Of a stretch of DNA of 64,000 bases, positions 31,665-40,572 are shown piece by piece. Position numbers and translations under genes: made by a program. Source of the DNA: Cupriavidus pampae (lineage in GTDB: Bacteria > Pseudomonadota > Gammaproteobacteria > Burkholderiales > Burkholderiaceae); the NCBI RefSeq assembly GCF_914271485.1, contig NZ_CAJZAG010000007.1, positions 372,001 through 436,000 on the forward strand, in the 5' to 3' direction. Within the stretch, counting starts at the first letter, position 1; each line of letters begins with the position of its first letter. The notes beneath the pieces were generated by a model, which had not been told where the DNA came from, did not search any database, and was given only the letters and a program-made list of their open reading frames with translations.

Positions 31665-34600
31665 ATGCGCGACATCATCGGTTATGGCGGTGGCAAGGAC
31701 GGAGGCGGGGGCAGCACGCCCGTCGAAAGCCCCGACAGCTTGCACTCGATTGCCTACGCGCGCGTATTGGACCTCGTATCTGAGGGCGAGATTAGTGGGC
31801 TCGTCAACGGGCTACAAAGCGTCCTGCTAGACGGAACACCGATTCTGAATCCTGATGGATCTCAGAACTTCATGAATGTATCGCTGGCGCATCGGACCGG
31901 CACACAGGACCAGGACTACATACCCGGATTCCCTTCGGTCGAAAACGAGCAGGCTGTAGGCGTGACGCTGACGACTGCGAATCCATGGGTCCACGCGATC
32001 AACAACAGCCAACTCTCTGCAGTTCGCATCCGGCTGGCCGTGCCCGCCTTGTCGAAGGCGAATACGTCGAACGGGGACATCGGCGGCTATCGCATCGACT
32101 ATGCGATCGACCTATCCACGGACGGCAGCAGCTACGTCACTGTGGTGAGCGCGGCTTTCGACGGTAAGACGACCAACGAGTACGCGCGCAGCCATCGCGT
32201 CGATCTGCCTCCGGCTGCGCAGGGTTGGTCGGTTCGAGTGCGCCGCCTTACCCCCAACGCCAATAGCCAGACGATCGCCGACACCACGATCATCCAATCG
32301 ATCACCGACGTCATTGATGGAAAGCTCAGGTATCCGAACAGCGCCATCGTTGGCCTGCAGATCGACGCCCGGCAGTTCAATAACATTCCCAGCCGCGCTT
32401 TCGACATGCGCGGTCGCATTATTCGAGTTCCGTCGAACTACGACCCGCTGACCCGCAACTACGCGGGTGTGTGGGACGGTACGTTCAAGATGGCGTGGAC
32501 GGATTGCCCAGCGTGGATTTTCTATGACCTGGCGCTACATCCGCGCTATGGGCTGGGCGATCGAGTGAACGCAGCGATGGTCGATAAGTGGTCGCTGTAC
32601 CAGATCGCCCAGTACTGCGATGAGTTTGTCGAAGACGGTAGGGGCGGGATGGAGCCGCGCTTCACGTGCAACTGCTACCTCCAGAGCCGCGCAGACGCGT
32701 ACAAGGTGCTTCAGGACCTTGCCTCCGTGTTCCGTGGCATGTCCTACTGGGCGTCGGGCAATGTGGTGGCGGCTTGCGATATGCCGTCGGACCCCGTCTA
32801 TACGTTCACTGCGGCGAACGTTATCGACGGGAAGTTCAGCTATCAGGGCAGTGGCCTGAAGGCTCGGAAGACTGTCGCCCTCGTCTCGTGGAACGACCCG
32901 GCCGACGCGTATCGCGCGAAGGTCGAGTACGTGTCTGACGACGAAGGCATCGCACTCTATGGTGTCAGGCAGACAGAGGCCACGGCGTTCGGCTGCACAT
33001 CTCAGGGACAGGCCCAGCGCATGGGCCGGTGGATCCTGCTGACTAGCCGGCTGGAAACCGAGGTCGTGAGTTTCTCTGTCGGATTGGATGCTACCTTGGC
33101 TGCCCCTGGGGCGGTGATCAGAGTGGCGGACCCCACGCGCGCGGGACGGCGCCTGGGCGGCCGCATTCGCAGCGCGGCGGGGCGCACGGTGGTGCTCGAC
33201 AAGGCGGACCAGGTAGCGGCGGGCAATACGCTGACAGTCATTCTGCCCACTGGTGAGGCACAAACGCGCACGATCCAGACCGTTGTCGGCGACACCGTGA
33301 CCATGACAGCGGATTGGACAGCTGTGCCCGAGCCTGAATCCGTGTGGGCGGTTGAGAGCAGCGAGCTCAAGACCCAGCTCTTCCGCATCCTATCGATCAC
33401 CGAGAAAGAGGGCATCACACGAGACGTAGCCGCGCTGCGGCATGAGCCTGGGAAATACGGGTTCATTGACAGCGGTACGCGCATTGAGCCTCGACCCGTG
33501 ACGGTGATCCCGCCATCGGTTCAGCCGCCGCCGGCGGAGGTGCTGATCGGATCTTTTTCGGTCATCGCACAAGGCATCGCGTCGACGACCATGACGATCT
33601 CTTGGCCTGCGGTGGCCAGCGCGGTGGCATACGAGGTTGAATGGCGGCGCGACAACAGCGAGTGGGTGCGCGCTGGCAGGACTGGTTCGCTGAGCATCGA
33701 GGTGCCGAACATATACGCCGGCACCTATCTCGCTCGCGTGCGCGCCATTAACGCTATCGACGTGCCGTCCATCCCTGCTTACTCGGTGGAGACTGTATTG
33801 GCCGGGAAGACCTCTCCTCCGCCGGTCGTGACGTCCCTAGTGGCCACAGGTTTGGTGTTCGCAATCCGGCTGGATTGGGGCTTCCCGAATGACGGGCCCC
33901 TTGATGTCGAGCGCACGGAGATCTGGTACAGCCAGACCACCAGCTTGTTCGATGCGATCAAGCTCGCCGACTTCGCGTTTCCGCAGAACACCCACACCCT
34001 GATGGGGCTCGCGGCTGGCACGACTTTCTTTTTCTGGGCACGGCTGGTCGACAAGAGCGGAAACATCGGCGCGTGGTACCCAGCGGGCATCGGCGTGCAA
34101 GGTCAATCCAGCGCGGACGCCGATGAGATCCTCGAGTACCTGAGCGGGAAGATCGGCAAGACCGAGCTCGCGCAGGGGCTGCTTTCGCAGATTGAATCGG
34201 TCGCTCCGCCCTTCGCTGGAAGCACGGAGGAGTTTGCTGGATCGGTACAAATCTTTGCTGGCATCGTTTCGATCCAATCGCTGCAGCAGGAAGCCGACCT
34301 CGCACTGGCACAACAGCAGACCACGCTGCAGGCGCAGATCGGGGAAAACACGGCGCTAGTACAGACCACCGCCTCCGCGATGGTCGCGCTCGACGGCAAG
34401 ATTTCCGCTGCATACACCATCAAGGTGGGGCTGACTCAAGACGGCAAGTACTACGGCGCGGGCATGGCAATCGGCGTGAGCAACGAGTCGGGCGTCGCCC
34501 AGTCTCAAATTCTGTTTCAGGCGGATCGCTTCGCGCTGCTCAATGTGGCCAACGGCGTGGTATCGACGCCATTCGTCATCCAAGGCGGGCAGACCTTTAT

Positions 34601-34823
34601 TGCCCAGGCATTGATCGGGTCAGGCTGGATCACGAACGCGATGATTGGTGACTTCATCCAATCGAACAACTATGTCGCCGGCGTGTCGGGGTGGCGCATC
34701 GATAAGGCCGGCACGTTTGAAATCAACGGTGTGGCCGGCGGGGGGCGGATGCTCCTGACGTCGCAGTATCTGAAGTTCATCGATCCGAGTGGCATCGCGC
34801 GCTTTGAAGCAGGGAACGTCTGA
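31665..34823 (+). CDS. Host specificity protein J-like (central tail tip), 1052 aa
   Basis: Baseplate-hub/tip protein that recognises the host. The N-terminus has GGGSTPVESPDSLHSIAYAR and VLDLVSEGEISGLVNGLQSV, diagnostic of the J family. YPNSAIVGLQIDARQFNNIP and GVWDGTFKMAWTDCPAWIFY follow. Fibronectin type III-like repeats lie about residues 625-790. The C-terminal 250 residues (after DEILEYLSGKIGKTELAQGL) vary most in the family and likely bind the receptor. The start may be ATG 31,665 or GTG 31,656; neither has a strong ribosome-binding site. Confidence 0.92.
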   Translation: MRDIIGYGGGKDGGGGSTPVESPDSLHSIAYARVLDLVSEGEISGLVNGLQSVLLDGTPILNPDGSQNFMNVSLAHRTGTQDQDYIPGFPSVENEQAVGVTLTTANPWVHAINNSQLSAVRIRLAVPALSKANTSNGDIGGYRIDYAIDLSTDGSSYVTVVSAAFDGKTTNEYARSHRVDLPPAAQGWSVRVRRLTPNANSQTIADTTIIQSITDVIDGKLRYPNSAIVGLQIDARQFNNIPSRAFDMRGRIIRVPSNYDPLTRNYAGVWDGTFKMAWTDCPAWIFYDLALHPRYGLGDRVNAAMVDKWSLYQIAQYCDEFVEDGRGGMEPRFTCNCYLQSRADAYKVLQDLASVFRGMSYWASGNVVAACDMPSDPVYTFTAANVIDGKFSYQGSGLKARKTVALVSWNDPADAYRAKVEYVSDDEGIALYGVRQTEATAFGCTSQGQAQRMGRWILLTSRLETEVVSFSVGLDATLAAPGAVIRVADPTRAGRRLGGRIRSAAGRTVVLDKADQVAAGNTLTVILPTGEAQTRTIQTVVGDTVTMTADWTAVPEPESVWAVESSELKTQLFRILSITEKEGITRDVAALRHEPGKYGFIDSGTRIEPRPVTVIPPSVQPPPAEVLIGSFSVIAQGIASTTMTISWPAVASAVAYEVEWRRDNSEWVRAGRTGSLSIEVPNIYAGTYLARVRAINAIDVPSIPAYSVETVLAGKTSPPPVVTSLVATGLVFAIRLDWGFPNDGPLDVERTEIWYSQTTSLFDAIKLADFAFPQNTHTLMGLAAGTTFFFWARLVDKSGNIGAWYPAGIGVQGQSSADADEILEYLSGKIGKTELAQGLLSQIESVAPPFAGSTEEFAGSVQIFAGIVSIQSLQQEADLALAQQQTTLQAQIGENTALVQTTASAMVALDGKISAAYTIKVGLTQDGKYYGAGMAIGVSNESGVAQSQILFQADRFALLNVANGVVSTPFVIQGGQTFIAQALIGSGWITNAMIGDFIQSNNYVAGVSGWRIDKAGTFEINGVAGGGRMLLTSQYLKFIDPSGIARFEAGNV

Positions 34824-35113
34824 TGACGTGGACATGCCGCCTGCGCGACGCAGCAGGGAACGTGCTGTTCGACGGCGCCTATAGGATGGGCCGAACCATT
34901 GGATACGTTGATGTTTCGTCAAATGGCTCCATGGTCGTTCCGGCGTGGGCTGAGAACGAGCCGTTCTTCCGGGCGCTACCCATCGGAGGAGGGCCACTCG
35001 CCGGCCTTCGTACGCCGCGCATAACGGTATCGGGCACGACGATCACCTGGACATACTCCGGAGCTGGTAACACGGGCAACGGCGTCACGAGAATCTTCTT
35101 GGGGGTCAAGTGA
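34823..35113 (+). CDS. Tail tip accessory protein, 96 aa
   Basis: Begins MTWTCRLRDAAGNVLFDGAY and is beta-rich. The segment RLRDAAGNVLFDGAYR resembles RLRNALGEVTFDAAYK in the next gene, so the two may share a tip domain. Start overlaps the J stop; stop overlaps the next GTG. Function inferred from position. Confidence 0.55.
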   Translation: MTWTCRLRDAAGNVLFDGAYRMGRTIGYVDVSSNGSMVVPAWAENEPFFRALPIGGGPLAGLRTPRITVSGTTITWTYSGAGNTGNGVTRIFLGVK

Positions 35114-35769
35114 CGATCATCCGCATTAGGGGCGACTACAACACGATCCAGATTGGCGACGACTATTGCAATCTGGCGTTCATGTCTAAGGGGGTGGTCA
35201 CCAGCGGTGGCGGATCGTACAGCCTCGCGACGGTGACAGTGACTGGACGCAGTCCGCTGTTATTCCTGAGGCCGACACAAGGTTACTGCTGCGTGCAGAG
35301 CGTGACCAATAGCGGCAACACGTGGACGTTCACGATCGGGATGCAGAGTGGGGTCACTCAGTGCGCTTACTACGTCTTCGACACGATCCCCGGGCCCAGT
35401 TCGGAACCGTACACGATCCGCCTGCGCAATGCGTTAGGAGAGGTCACCTTCGACGCGGCCTACAAATATCTGCGCGTCCTCGACGCCGTCGCGTTGGCAG
35501 ACGGCTTCTCTGATACCAACGTCGCCGCCCCGAGCGGATTTACTGTTGCGGCCGCCTTCTCTGACCCGGGCTGGTTCCTGTTGCAGGTCAACCAGCCTGC
35601 TGGCGGAGCGCCCCAGTACCCGTGGGCGTACTCGTTTTATATGAACGGTGGCATTTGCCAATGTGCTCGGATTCCTACGGTCTCTTACCAGGTGCCACCG
35701 GGATCGATTCAGGTGGGGTCGGGCCAATCTCCCTCATCGGTCATTTTCATTGACGTCACCAACCTGTAG
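35110..35769 (+). CDS. Tail tip accessory protein, 219 aa
   Basis: GTG start coupled to the gene before. Two related beta-rich halves seem present: an N-terminal part (MTIIRIRGDYNTIQIGDDYC) and a part with RLRNALGEVTFDAAYKYLRV. Six or more Cys are spread along it. Last gene of the tail operon; a terminator follows. Unknown function, perhaps receptor binding or fibre decoration. Confidence 0.55.
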   Translation: MTIIRIRGDYNTIQIGDDYCNLAFMSKGVVTSGGGSYSLATVTVTGRSPLLFLRPTQGYCCVQSVTNSGNTWTFTIGMQSGVTQCAYYVFDTIPGPSSEPYTIRLRNALGEVTFDAAYKYLRVLDAVALADGFSDTNVAAPSGFTVAAAFSDPGWFLLQVNQPAGGAPQYPWAYSFYMNGGICQCARIPTVSYQVPPGSIQVGSGQSPSSVIFIDVTNL

Positions 35770-35792
35770 CCCGCATCGCGCGGGCTTTCTTT
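35768..35792 (+). terminator. Terminator after the tail operon
   Basis: AGCCCG and CGGGCT pair across CATCGCG, followed by TTTCTTTATT. It separates the tail genes from the lysis genes. Confidence 0.7.
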
Positions 35793-35805
35793 ATTCGGGG
35801 AATCC

Positions 35806-36168
35806 ATGGCAGACAACACGACGACGAGCGCGGAGAAAAAGCCGCGATGGATCGATACGACCATCAACCTGCAGGCCCTGATGGGCAGTCTGATAGGTGG
35901 TGGTGTGGCGTTGACGGTCGCCTACTTCGGCATCGTCGGCCGAGTGGCCTCGCTCGAGCAAAAGGACAGTGAGCACGAGCGGCACTTCCAACGGGTGGAA
36001 ACAGACATCAGGCAGACGCGCGACGACACCTCGCAGCAAATGCGCAACATCAGCGCGGACGTAAAAGAGCAACTGAGCGGGGTCAGCAACGACGTGAAGG
36101 ACATTCGTCGCTACCTCATGGACAACGCCGCCGGTGCGCGGACCGACATCAAGAGGTGGACGCGATGA
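35806..36168 (+). CDS. Membrane-anchored coiled-coil protein of the lysis region, 120 aa
   Basis: Residues about 22-45 (INLQALMGSLIGGGVALTVA) form a transmembrane helix. A long coiled coil follows (VASLEQKDSEHERHFQRVET). This layout resembles XhlA-like or accessory lysis proteins. It overlaps the holin gene by 4 bp. A holin-helper role is inferred. Confidence 0.55.
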   Translation: MADNTTTSAEKKPRWIDTTINLQALMGSLIGGGVALTVAYFGIVGRVASLEQKDSEHERHFQRVETDIRQTRDDTSQQMRNISADVKEQLSGVSNDVKDIRRYLMDNAAGARTDIKRWTR

Positions 36169-36443
36169 AGCAGTTCCTCGCCGCCCCGTGGGCGGAGATC
36201 AAGGAGTGGTGGTCGCCCAAGATCGGCGTCGTGGGCATTGTGGTGCTTGCCGCGGTGCCGGCTATCTCCGACCAGTGGCCAAACTTTGCGCCCGGTCTGC
36301 TGGCACTGTTCCCGAAGCATGGTGCGCAGTGGGTGCCAATCGTCGGTGCGGCACTGGCCGTGCTGGCCCGAGTCATTAGCCAAGCGGCAGTCCTCGAAGC
36401 ATTCCGCCGCCTGTTCCGCAAGAAAGGGGGCGAAGATGCCTAG
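36165..36443 (+). CDS. Holin candidate, 92 aa
   Basis: Two hydrophobic segments: VGIVVLAAVPAISDQWP (about residues 22-39) and WVPIVGAALAVLARVISQAA (about 55-75), with a charged C-terminus (FRRLFRKKGGEDA). Two helices, small size and position just before the lysozyme identify a class II-type holin. Overlaps both neighbours. Confidence 0.7.
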   Translation: MKQFLAAPWAEIKEWWSPKIGVVGIVVLAAVPAISDQWPNFAPGLLALFPKHGAQWVPIVGAALAVLARVISQAAVLEAFRRLFRKKGGEDA

Positions 36444-36861
36444 CTACGATGCAGTGAAGCTCAAGGCTGAGCTGACGACCGATGAAGGGCGCCGCGAGCG
36501 CATCTATACCGACACCGTGGGCAAGATCAGTGGCGGTATCGGCCGAAACCTAACCGACAAGGGGTTCCGCGCCGACGAAATTGACCTCATGTATCGGAAT
36601 GACGTGGCCGCGGCGGAGGCTTGGCTCGATCGCAATCTGTCGTGGTGGCGCCAGCTGGATGCGGTGCGGCAGCGCGTGATGCTCAACATGGCGTTCAACA
36701 TGGAGGGCAAGCTGCTGGGATTTCGGAAGTTCCTCGCGGCTGCCAAGGCGGGCGACTATCCAACGGCTTATTCGGAGATGTTGGACAGTCTCTGGGCGAA
36801 TCAGGTCGGCGCGCGCGCGAAGCGACTCGCCGCGATGATGGCCACCGGAGAAGAAGCATGA
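36436..36861 (+). CDS. Endolysin, T4-lysozyme-type muramidase, 141 aa
   Basis: Cleaves the peptidoglycan glycan strands. The catalytic Glu is in TTDEGRRERIYTDTVG (E17), the Asp is D26, and the third residue (Thr in T4) is Ser32 in KISGGIGRNLTDKG. Spacing E-9-D-6 equals T4 lysozyme. No signal peptide, so release depends on the holin upstream. Size is near the family minimum. Confidence 0.88.
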   Translation: MPSYDAVKLKAELTTDEGRRERIYTDTVGKISGGIGRNLTDKGFRADEIDLMYRNDVAAAEAWLDRNLSWWRQLDAVRQRVMLNMAFNMEGKLLGFRKFLAAAKAGDYPTAYSEMLDSLWANQVGARAKRLAAMMATGEEA

Positions 36862-37163
36862 CTGCGACGATCATTGCGGCGCTGCTGAAATTCGGGCCGT
36901 GGCTCCTCGGTGTTGCAGGCGTCGTATTCGCGGCCTTCCGACACCAGCAGGCCAGCACCGCCACGGCGAAAGCCGCTCAGCGCGAGGCCGAGGCCGATGC
37001 CAAGGTCGCGCAAATCGAGAGAACCGAAGGGGAGGCGGATGCAACGGCCGCGCGCGCGCAGGTCAATGCCGTCAAGGAGCGAACGAATGTCGAGAACGAG
37101 ATTGCTGCCGGCCCTGCTGGCGAGTCTGCTGACCGCCTGCGCAACGACTGGTCCCGCGATTGA
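36858..37163 (+). CDS. Rz-like inner-membrane spanin, 101 aa
   Basis: The N-terminal transmembrane helix FGPWLLGVAGVVFAAFRHQQ is followed by an Ala/Glu/Lys coiled coil into the periplasm, the normal i-spanin layout. It overlaps the lysozyme stop by 4 bp and contains the Rz1 start in another frame. Confidence 0.8.
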   Translation: MTATIIAALLKFGPWLLGVAGVVFAAFRHQQASTATAKAAQREAEADAKVAQIERTEGEADATAARAQVNAVKERTNVENEIAAGPAGESADRLRNDWSRD

Positions 37164-37335
37164 GCCGCAGCCGCAGATCGTCACGCGCACCCGCGTCATT
37201 GACACGGGCTGCCAGACGTTCAAACCAGTCTATATCAGCAAGGCGGATGTCCTGACGAATGAGACGGCCGACGATATTTTGGCTAACAACGTGGCCGGGG
37301 AGCGTCAGTGCGGGTGGAAGCCGCGGGGAAAGTAG
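37087..37335 (+). CDS. Rz1-like outer-membrane spanin lipoprotein, 82 aa
   Basis: Starts inside the Rz-like gene in a different frame: MSRTRLLPALLASLLTACAT, lipobox LLTAC. The mature part is short with Pro (GPAIEPQPQIV). It forms the o-spanin that with Rz fuses inner and outer membranes at lysis. Confidence 0.85.
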   Translation: MSRTRLLPALLASLLTACATTGPAIEPQPQIVTRTRVIDTGCQTFKPVYISKADVLTNETADDILANNVAGERQCGWKPRGK

Positions 37336-37483
37336 GCGACCGGCATCTGAAGGCGATAGAAGCGGCCGCGCCATGTTGAATTCCGGATGCGTCGGCCGCC
37401 GCCTACTATGACGCCGTGCAAGAAGGGTGGTGGGACGCACCGGAAGACCGTCAAGGCTTGGACGCGCTAGATACCGAACTTAT

Positions 37484-37747
37484 TCACTTCCCGCCGGGCC
37501 ACTTCTTTTCCAGAAAGGCGGTGAGTTGCTCGCGCAGGATGGGTTTGCGTCCGGGGTAGTCGGCAATCCCTTGAAGGATTACTTCGCGGCTTTGCTGACT
37601 GTTGTTGTAGTTGTGCGTCTTGAGGTAGTGGTCGATAAAGTACTCGACTTCCCATTCTTCGGTCGTCGACACAAAAATGCGATCCAGGTGACCCCGGTAG
37701 TGTTTGTTGTCCTTCCCCGACCATTCGCCCGTCTTAAGAGCCATCAT
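37484..37747 (-). CDS. Hypothetical protein, 87 aa
   Basis: The minus-strand ATG at 37,747 has GGAG six bases upstream. The product (MMALKTGEWSGKDNKHYRGH, then LDRIFVSTTEEWEVEYFIDH) is soluble and not recognised. It is the first gene right of the lysis cassette and on the opposite strand, as cargo genes often are. Confidence 0.5.
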   Translation of the reverse strand: MMALKTGEWSGKDNKHYRGHLDRIFVSTTEEWEVEYFIDHYLKTHNYNNSQQSREVILQGIADYPGRKPILREQLTAFLEKKWPGGK

Positions 37748-38006
37748 CAACTCCGATAGATTTGCCGAAATTGGCAACCCTAGAGTACGTGCCAAAGTAA
37801 AAATTTCAAGGAATCCCCGGCGTAAACCCTTACGGACATCGAGGGTGACCGAGGGGTGAGACGATGCAGCAGTAGGGACTCGGCGTATTAGGTTAGCGGC
37901 CTGACGAAAAGTGCTTTAATATTCACGTACGGGCGAGGGCGCGAGGTGACTTTCGAGTGTTGCACGTGTGTTACGATCGCTCAGCTTCATGCGGTAAATC
38001 GCACAC

Positions 38007-38034
38007 TTGAATTCGCCCGAGTCAACTTTATATC
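38007..38034 (+). promoter_or_regulatory. Promoter of the toxin-antitoxin-like cargo operon
   Basis: TTGAAT (38,007-38,012), 16 bp, then TATATC (38,029-38,034). It lies just before the toxin-like gene and reads toward it. The 287-bp gap before it has no other clear feature. Confidence 0.45.
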
Positions 38035-38487
38035 TTGCGTGATATAGTGCTCAACCTATACGATGGGGACAACGTACAGGAGGATCTGGACCGCATCAGG
38101 CAGGTCTCACTTGCCGATGGGGATCTCTTGGACGTTTTCCTAACGCAGATCGCGGAGAGCCGGGAAGCGATTTGGAGCCTTTCTCAGCGTGCGGGTGAGC
38201 ATCCCGACCCACTTTTTAGCGTCAAGGTCATCGAGTGCTTTCAGCAGCGAGGGTTCAATGTCTCCCGCATTCGACCGTTAAGGTTGCTATCGCAATATCG
38301 AGTAATTGTGGCGTTTGACGCGCAAAACGACGATTTTTACGTGCTTGCGGTGGTCAGGAAAAAGCCTCACGATGCACCCGCAGCAATCGACCCTGATTCC
38401 TACGACTATGAGCCAGATCATCCTTTATCGCACCGTGTCTGCGATGAATACGACGACCTCGGCATCCCCCGGATCCGTCTGGGCTGA
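38035..38487 (+). CDS. RelE/ParE-like toxin candidate, up to 150 aa
   Basis: FSVKVIECFQQRGFNVSRIR then LSQYRVIVAFDAQNDDFYVL and AVVRKKP resembles the RelE/HigB-type core (YR...A.D...D.FYVLAV..K). An N-terminal helical part and an acidic C-terminus (YDYEPDHPLSHRVCDEYDDL) are extra. The gene is followed by an XRE protein, the HigBA order (toxin first). The TTG start at 38,035 is close to the promoter -10; a GTG at 38,047 is equally likely. Confidence 0.5.
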   Translation: MRDIVLNLYDGDNVQEDLDRIRQVSLADGDLLDVFLTQIAESREAIWSLSQRAGEHPDPLFSVKVIECFQQRGFNVSRIRPLRLLSQYRVIVAFDAQNDDFYVLAVVRKKPHDAPAAIDPDSYDYEPDHPLSHRVCDEYDDLGIPRIRLG

Positions 38488-38524
38488 CGAGCATGTCCAC
38501 GCGACCACGCAGTCGCCGTCCGGT

Positions 38525-38920
38525 GTGACTGTCCTTGTTAGCCCAGATGTGCCGCATCGCTCGCCCCGCACGGGACGGCTACCGCGGGGGGTGGAAGCGA
38601 CCCATAGAGAGACACGGGATCGAGATTATCGTGCTCGCATGGAAGGCGCGCGGCGACAACTTGTTAGCGAGGCGTTCGGGCCCGATGTCGATTCAGTTTC
38701 GAAACTTCGCTTGGCTCGGGGCCTTTCCCAACAGCAGCTCGCAGCGGCCATGGAAACAAGTCAATCGCATATTGCCAAGATAGAGGCAGGTCAAGTTCGT
38801 TTGTACTTCGAAACTGCGAAGCGCTTAGCTAGGGCTCTAAACGTTGGATTGGACCAAATCGAGCCGCTACTGCCAGGCTATACCGCGCCCGCCCTCACTA
38901 CACGTGGGTCATCGCGATGA
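38525..38920 (+). CDS. XRE-family HTH, probable antitoxin, 131 aa
   Basis: The C-terminal half has LRLARGLSQQQLAAAMETSQ followed by SHIAKIEAGQVRLYFETAKR, a textbook XRE helix-turn-helix. The N-terminal 60 residues are basic and disordered-looking. GTG at 38,525 is the first in-frame start after the toxin-like gene. It probably neutralises the toxin and represses the operon. Its stop overlaps the next ATG. Confidence 0.65.
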   Translation: MTVLVSPDVPHRSPRTGRLPRGVEATHRETRDRDYRARMEGARRQLVSEAFGPDVDSVSKLRLARGLSQQQLAAAMETSQSHIAKIEAGQVRLYFETAKRLARALNVGLDQIEPLLPGYTAPALTTRGSSR

Positions 38921-39387
38921 GACACGCTTACGGTTTTTTTTGCGACGACATTCGCGCCGAAGTCGGCAATAAGATCTCCTTGATGGGCCTTTATACCGGC
39001 GAGATGCATATCTCTCGTCAAGAGACGCCTGGGGGCTTGCCATGGGGGATCCCGAAGCTATGTGTCGCGGCCTATATGGACGTACCTGTGAACGAGCCTA
39101 TTCGTTCGCTTCAGCTCACGTTGAAACGTGGGGATGAAACGTTGCAAGACATCGTGGTGCCTCCGGCAGAGATCCAGCAAATCATCGCGGCAGCAGTGGC
39201 GAAGAACGATCCAGATGATCCGATACGAGTCGTGGTCATAAATATGAACGTGGTTTTAGCTCCGTACATGATCGAAAAGAATCATGTGCTGGACATGCTG
39301 GTGATCGCCGACGGTGTCACCTATCGCGCTGCGAAGTTGCGAGTCAAAATAACGGATCCAGCATCTACTGCATCTTCGGGCGCCTAG
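38917..39387 (+). CDS. DUF6941 family protein, 156 aa
   Basis: MRHAYGFFCDDIRAEVGNKI followed by SLMGLYTGEM is the DUF6941 start pattern (FCDDIR.E..GK.SL.G.Y). The rest is beta-rich with LQLTLKRGDETLQDIVVPPA. Function unknown. It is translationally coupled to the XRE gene (ATGA), so it is the third gene of the cargo operon. Confidence 0.7.
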   Translation: MRHAYGFFCDDIRAEVGNKISLMGLYTGEMHISRQETPGGLPWGIPKLCVAAYMDVPVNEPIRSLQLTLKRGDETLQDIVVPPAEIQQIIAAAVAKNDPDDPIRVVVINMNVVLAPYMIEKNHVLDMLVIADGVTYRAAKLRVKITDPASTASSGA

Positions 39388-39639
39388 CGCTCCGCGTCGG
39401 TGCACTTGCAATCGGCACTCTGGAGCAACCACATTCCGCTGTATGTTTTTTCAAGGTGGGATGGCGGCACAATCTGACAATCGAAGCCCGAATGAGCGTG
39501 TCCGGCTCACCTGATGCGCACGTCGTGCCGGCGGCCGTATCTATTGCCACCTCATCGAAGATGCGATCGCCGGCCGCTCGACGGTGCAGCGTGGCACAGC
39601 AGCGGCAGTGGATAGCTAACCTCAGTGCGGTGATCTAAT

Positions 39640-39981
39640 TCAGTTATACGAGTTGCGGGGTTCCGGCGGCACGATCTTGAAATCGATGCGCTGCGTCAGG
39701 ATCTGAGGGCTACCCGGATTGCAGCGAGCGTTGCGGGCCGCCTCGATCGCGGTATCGTCGAGGTCTTTCATGCCAGAAGACGTGCGCAAGGTCGCGGTAC
39801 TCACACTGCCATCTTCTGCGACGGCGATCGCCACGACAGCCGTGCCTTTGTAGTGGATCTTCTTGGCGAAGGCTGGGTACTCGATGGCGCCCAAAGTACA
39901 GCGCGCCTCAGCGCCGTGAGCGGCGGAAAGACCAAGAGAAGTGCCAATTATGGCGACAAATACCAGACCCGTTTTTTTCAT
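39640..39981 (-). CDS. Secreted TonB C-terminal-like protein, 113 aa
   Basis: The signal peptide MKKTGLVFVAIIGTSLGLSA ends at about AHG. The mature part has IEYPAFAKKIHYKGTAVVAI, EDGSVSTATLRTSSGMKDLD and AIEAARNARCNPG, the TonB C-terminal domain pattern (YP..A...H..G.V.V...V..DG.V....) without the TonB membrane anchor and Pro-rich spacer. Probably periplasmic. The 252-bp gap to the gene before holds nothing obvious. Confidence 0.7.
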   Translation of the reverse strand: MKKTGLVFVAIIGTSLGLSAAHGAEARCTLGAIEYPAFAKKIHYKGTAVVAIAVAEDGSVSTATLRTSSGMKDLDDTAIEAARNARCNPGSPQILTQRIDFKIVPPEPRNSYN

Positions 39982-40309
39982 GGTTTTGTCCTTTTGTGTG
40001 CATGGAGGATCGGTCAAGCGGGCACAGATGTGCACCCCGACATAGAGGGGTTGAGGCCGCCGAGAAGGGGCCGCGATCTGTCCTATAGGGGTAAGTGCGG
40101 CCCTTACGAATCAGGCACTTACAGAGGATGGGTTTGGGATCTAATAGGGAGATTTCACTTCGTCATTCCTTTTAGAATCAAGGTTTTAACGAAGGTGAAC
40201 GGAGAGGTTAATAGCCTATTAAGTCTTCGCGTGAGTTTCTCGAATGGAGATGGGTGGCCGGCTTCTCGGTTGACTATGCTTGAGGCGCGCAACGTCTGAG
40301 GAGATAGCC
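39982..40309. other. 328-bp stretch without a gene
   Basis: No credible coding frame, RNA gene or terminator is seen. It is less GC-rich than its surroundings (for example AATCAAGGTTTTAACGAAGG near 40,176), suggesting a different origin or a regulatory region for the 39-aa gene that follows. Confidence 0.4.
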
Positions 40310-40429
40310 ATGACTGCCGAACACCTAGGGCAGGAACCGTCCGCTCCGGCCAACCCAAACTGGCCAAGCCGGACTGGAAATCCATCGGGAGGAGGTCGGG
40401 GTAACAACCCGCCCTCGAAAGGCAAGTAG
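40310..40429 (+). CDS. Pro/Gly/Asn-rich small protein, 39 aa
   Basis: Reads MTAEHLGQEPSAPANPNWPS then RTGNPSGGGRGNNPPSKGK. GAGGAG lies before the ATG with good spacing. The PNWPS.TGNPSGGGR.N.PP pattern is one I associate with small conserved proteins in proteobacterial genomes of unknown function (from memory). It is disordered, basic at the end, and sits next to structured intergenic DNA and the attachment site. Confidence 0.6.
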   Translation: MTAEHLGQEPSAPANPNWPSRTGNPSGGGRGNNPPSKGK

Positions 40430-40439
40430 GCCCCGATCT

Positions 40440-40503
40440 CGTGGGAATACGGCTCAAGAAGCTCCGAAATTGTTGGATTTTTCGAGCGCCCGATATTCCC
40501 ACG
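40440..40503. repeat. Inverted repeat with 10-bp arms
   Basis: CGTGGGAATA (40,440-40,449) and TATTCCCACG (40,494-40,503) are perfect complements around a 44-base interior that can fold further. It starts 11 bp after the 39-aa gene and could be the 3' structure of its mRNA or part of a noncoding RNA. Confidence 0.5.
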
Positions 40504-40572
40504 GATCGCCCGGAAACTGGCTTTGCACAAGGCTTGATGCCTGAGATTGTGATTCTTAGCTTCTGATGCCCC

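Noticed and set aside
37340..37483. Short plus-strand frames after Rz1
   Set aside because: The longest ATG frame near 37,409 is about 20 codons without similarity or strong ribosome-binding site; treated as intergenic.
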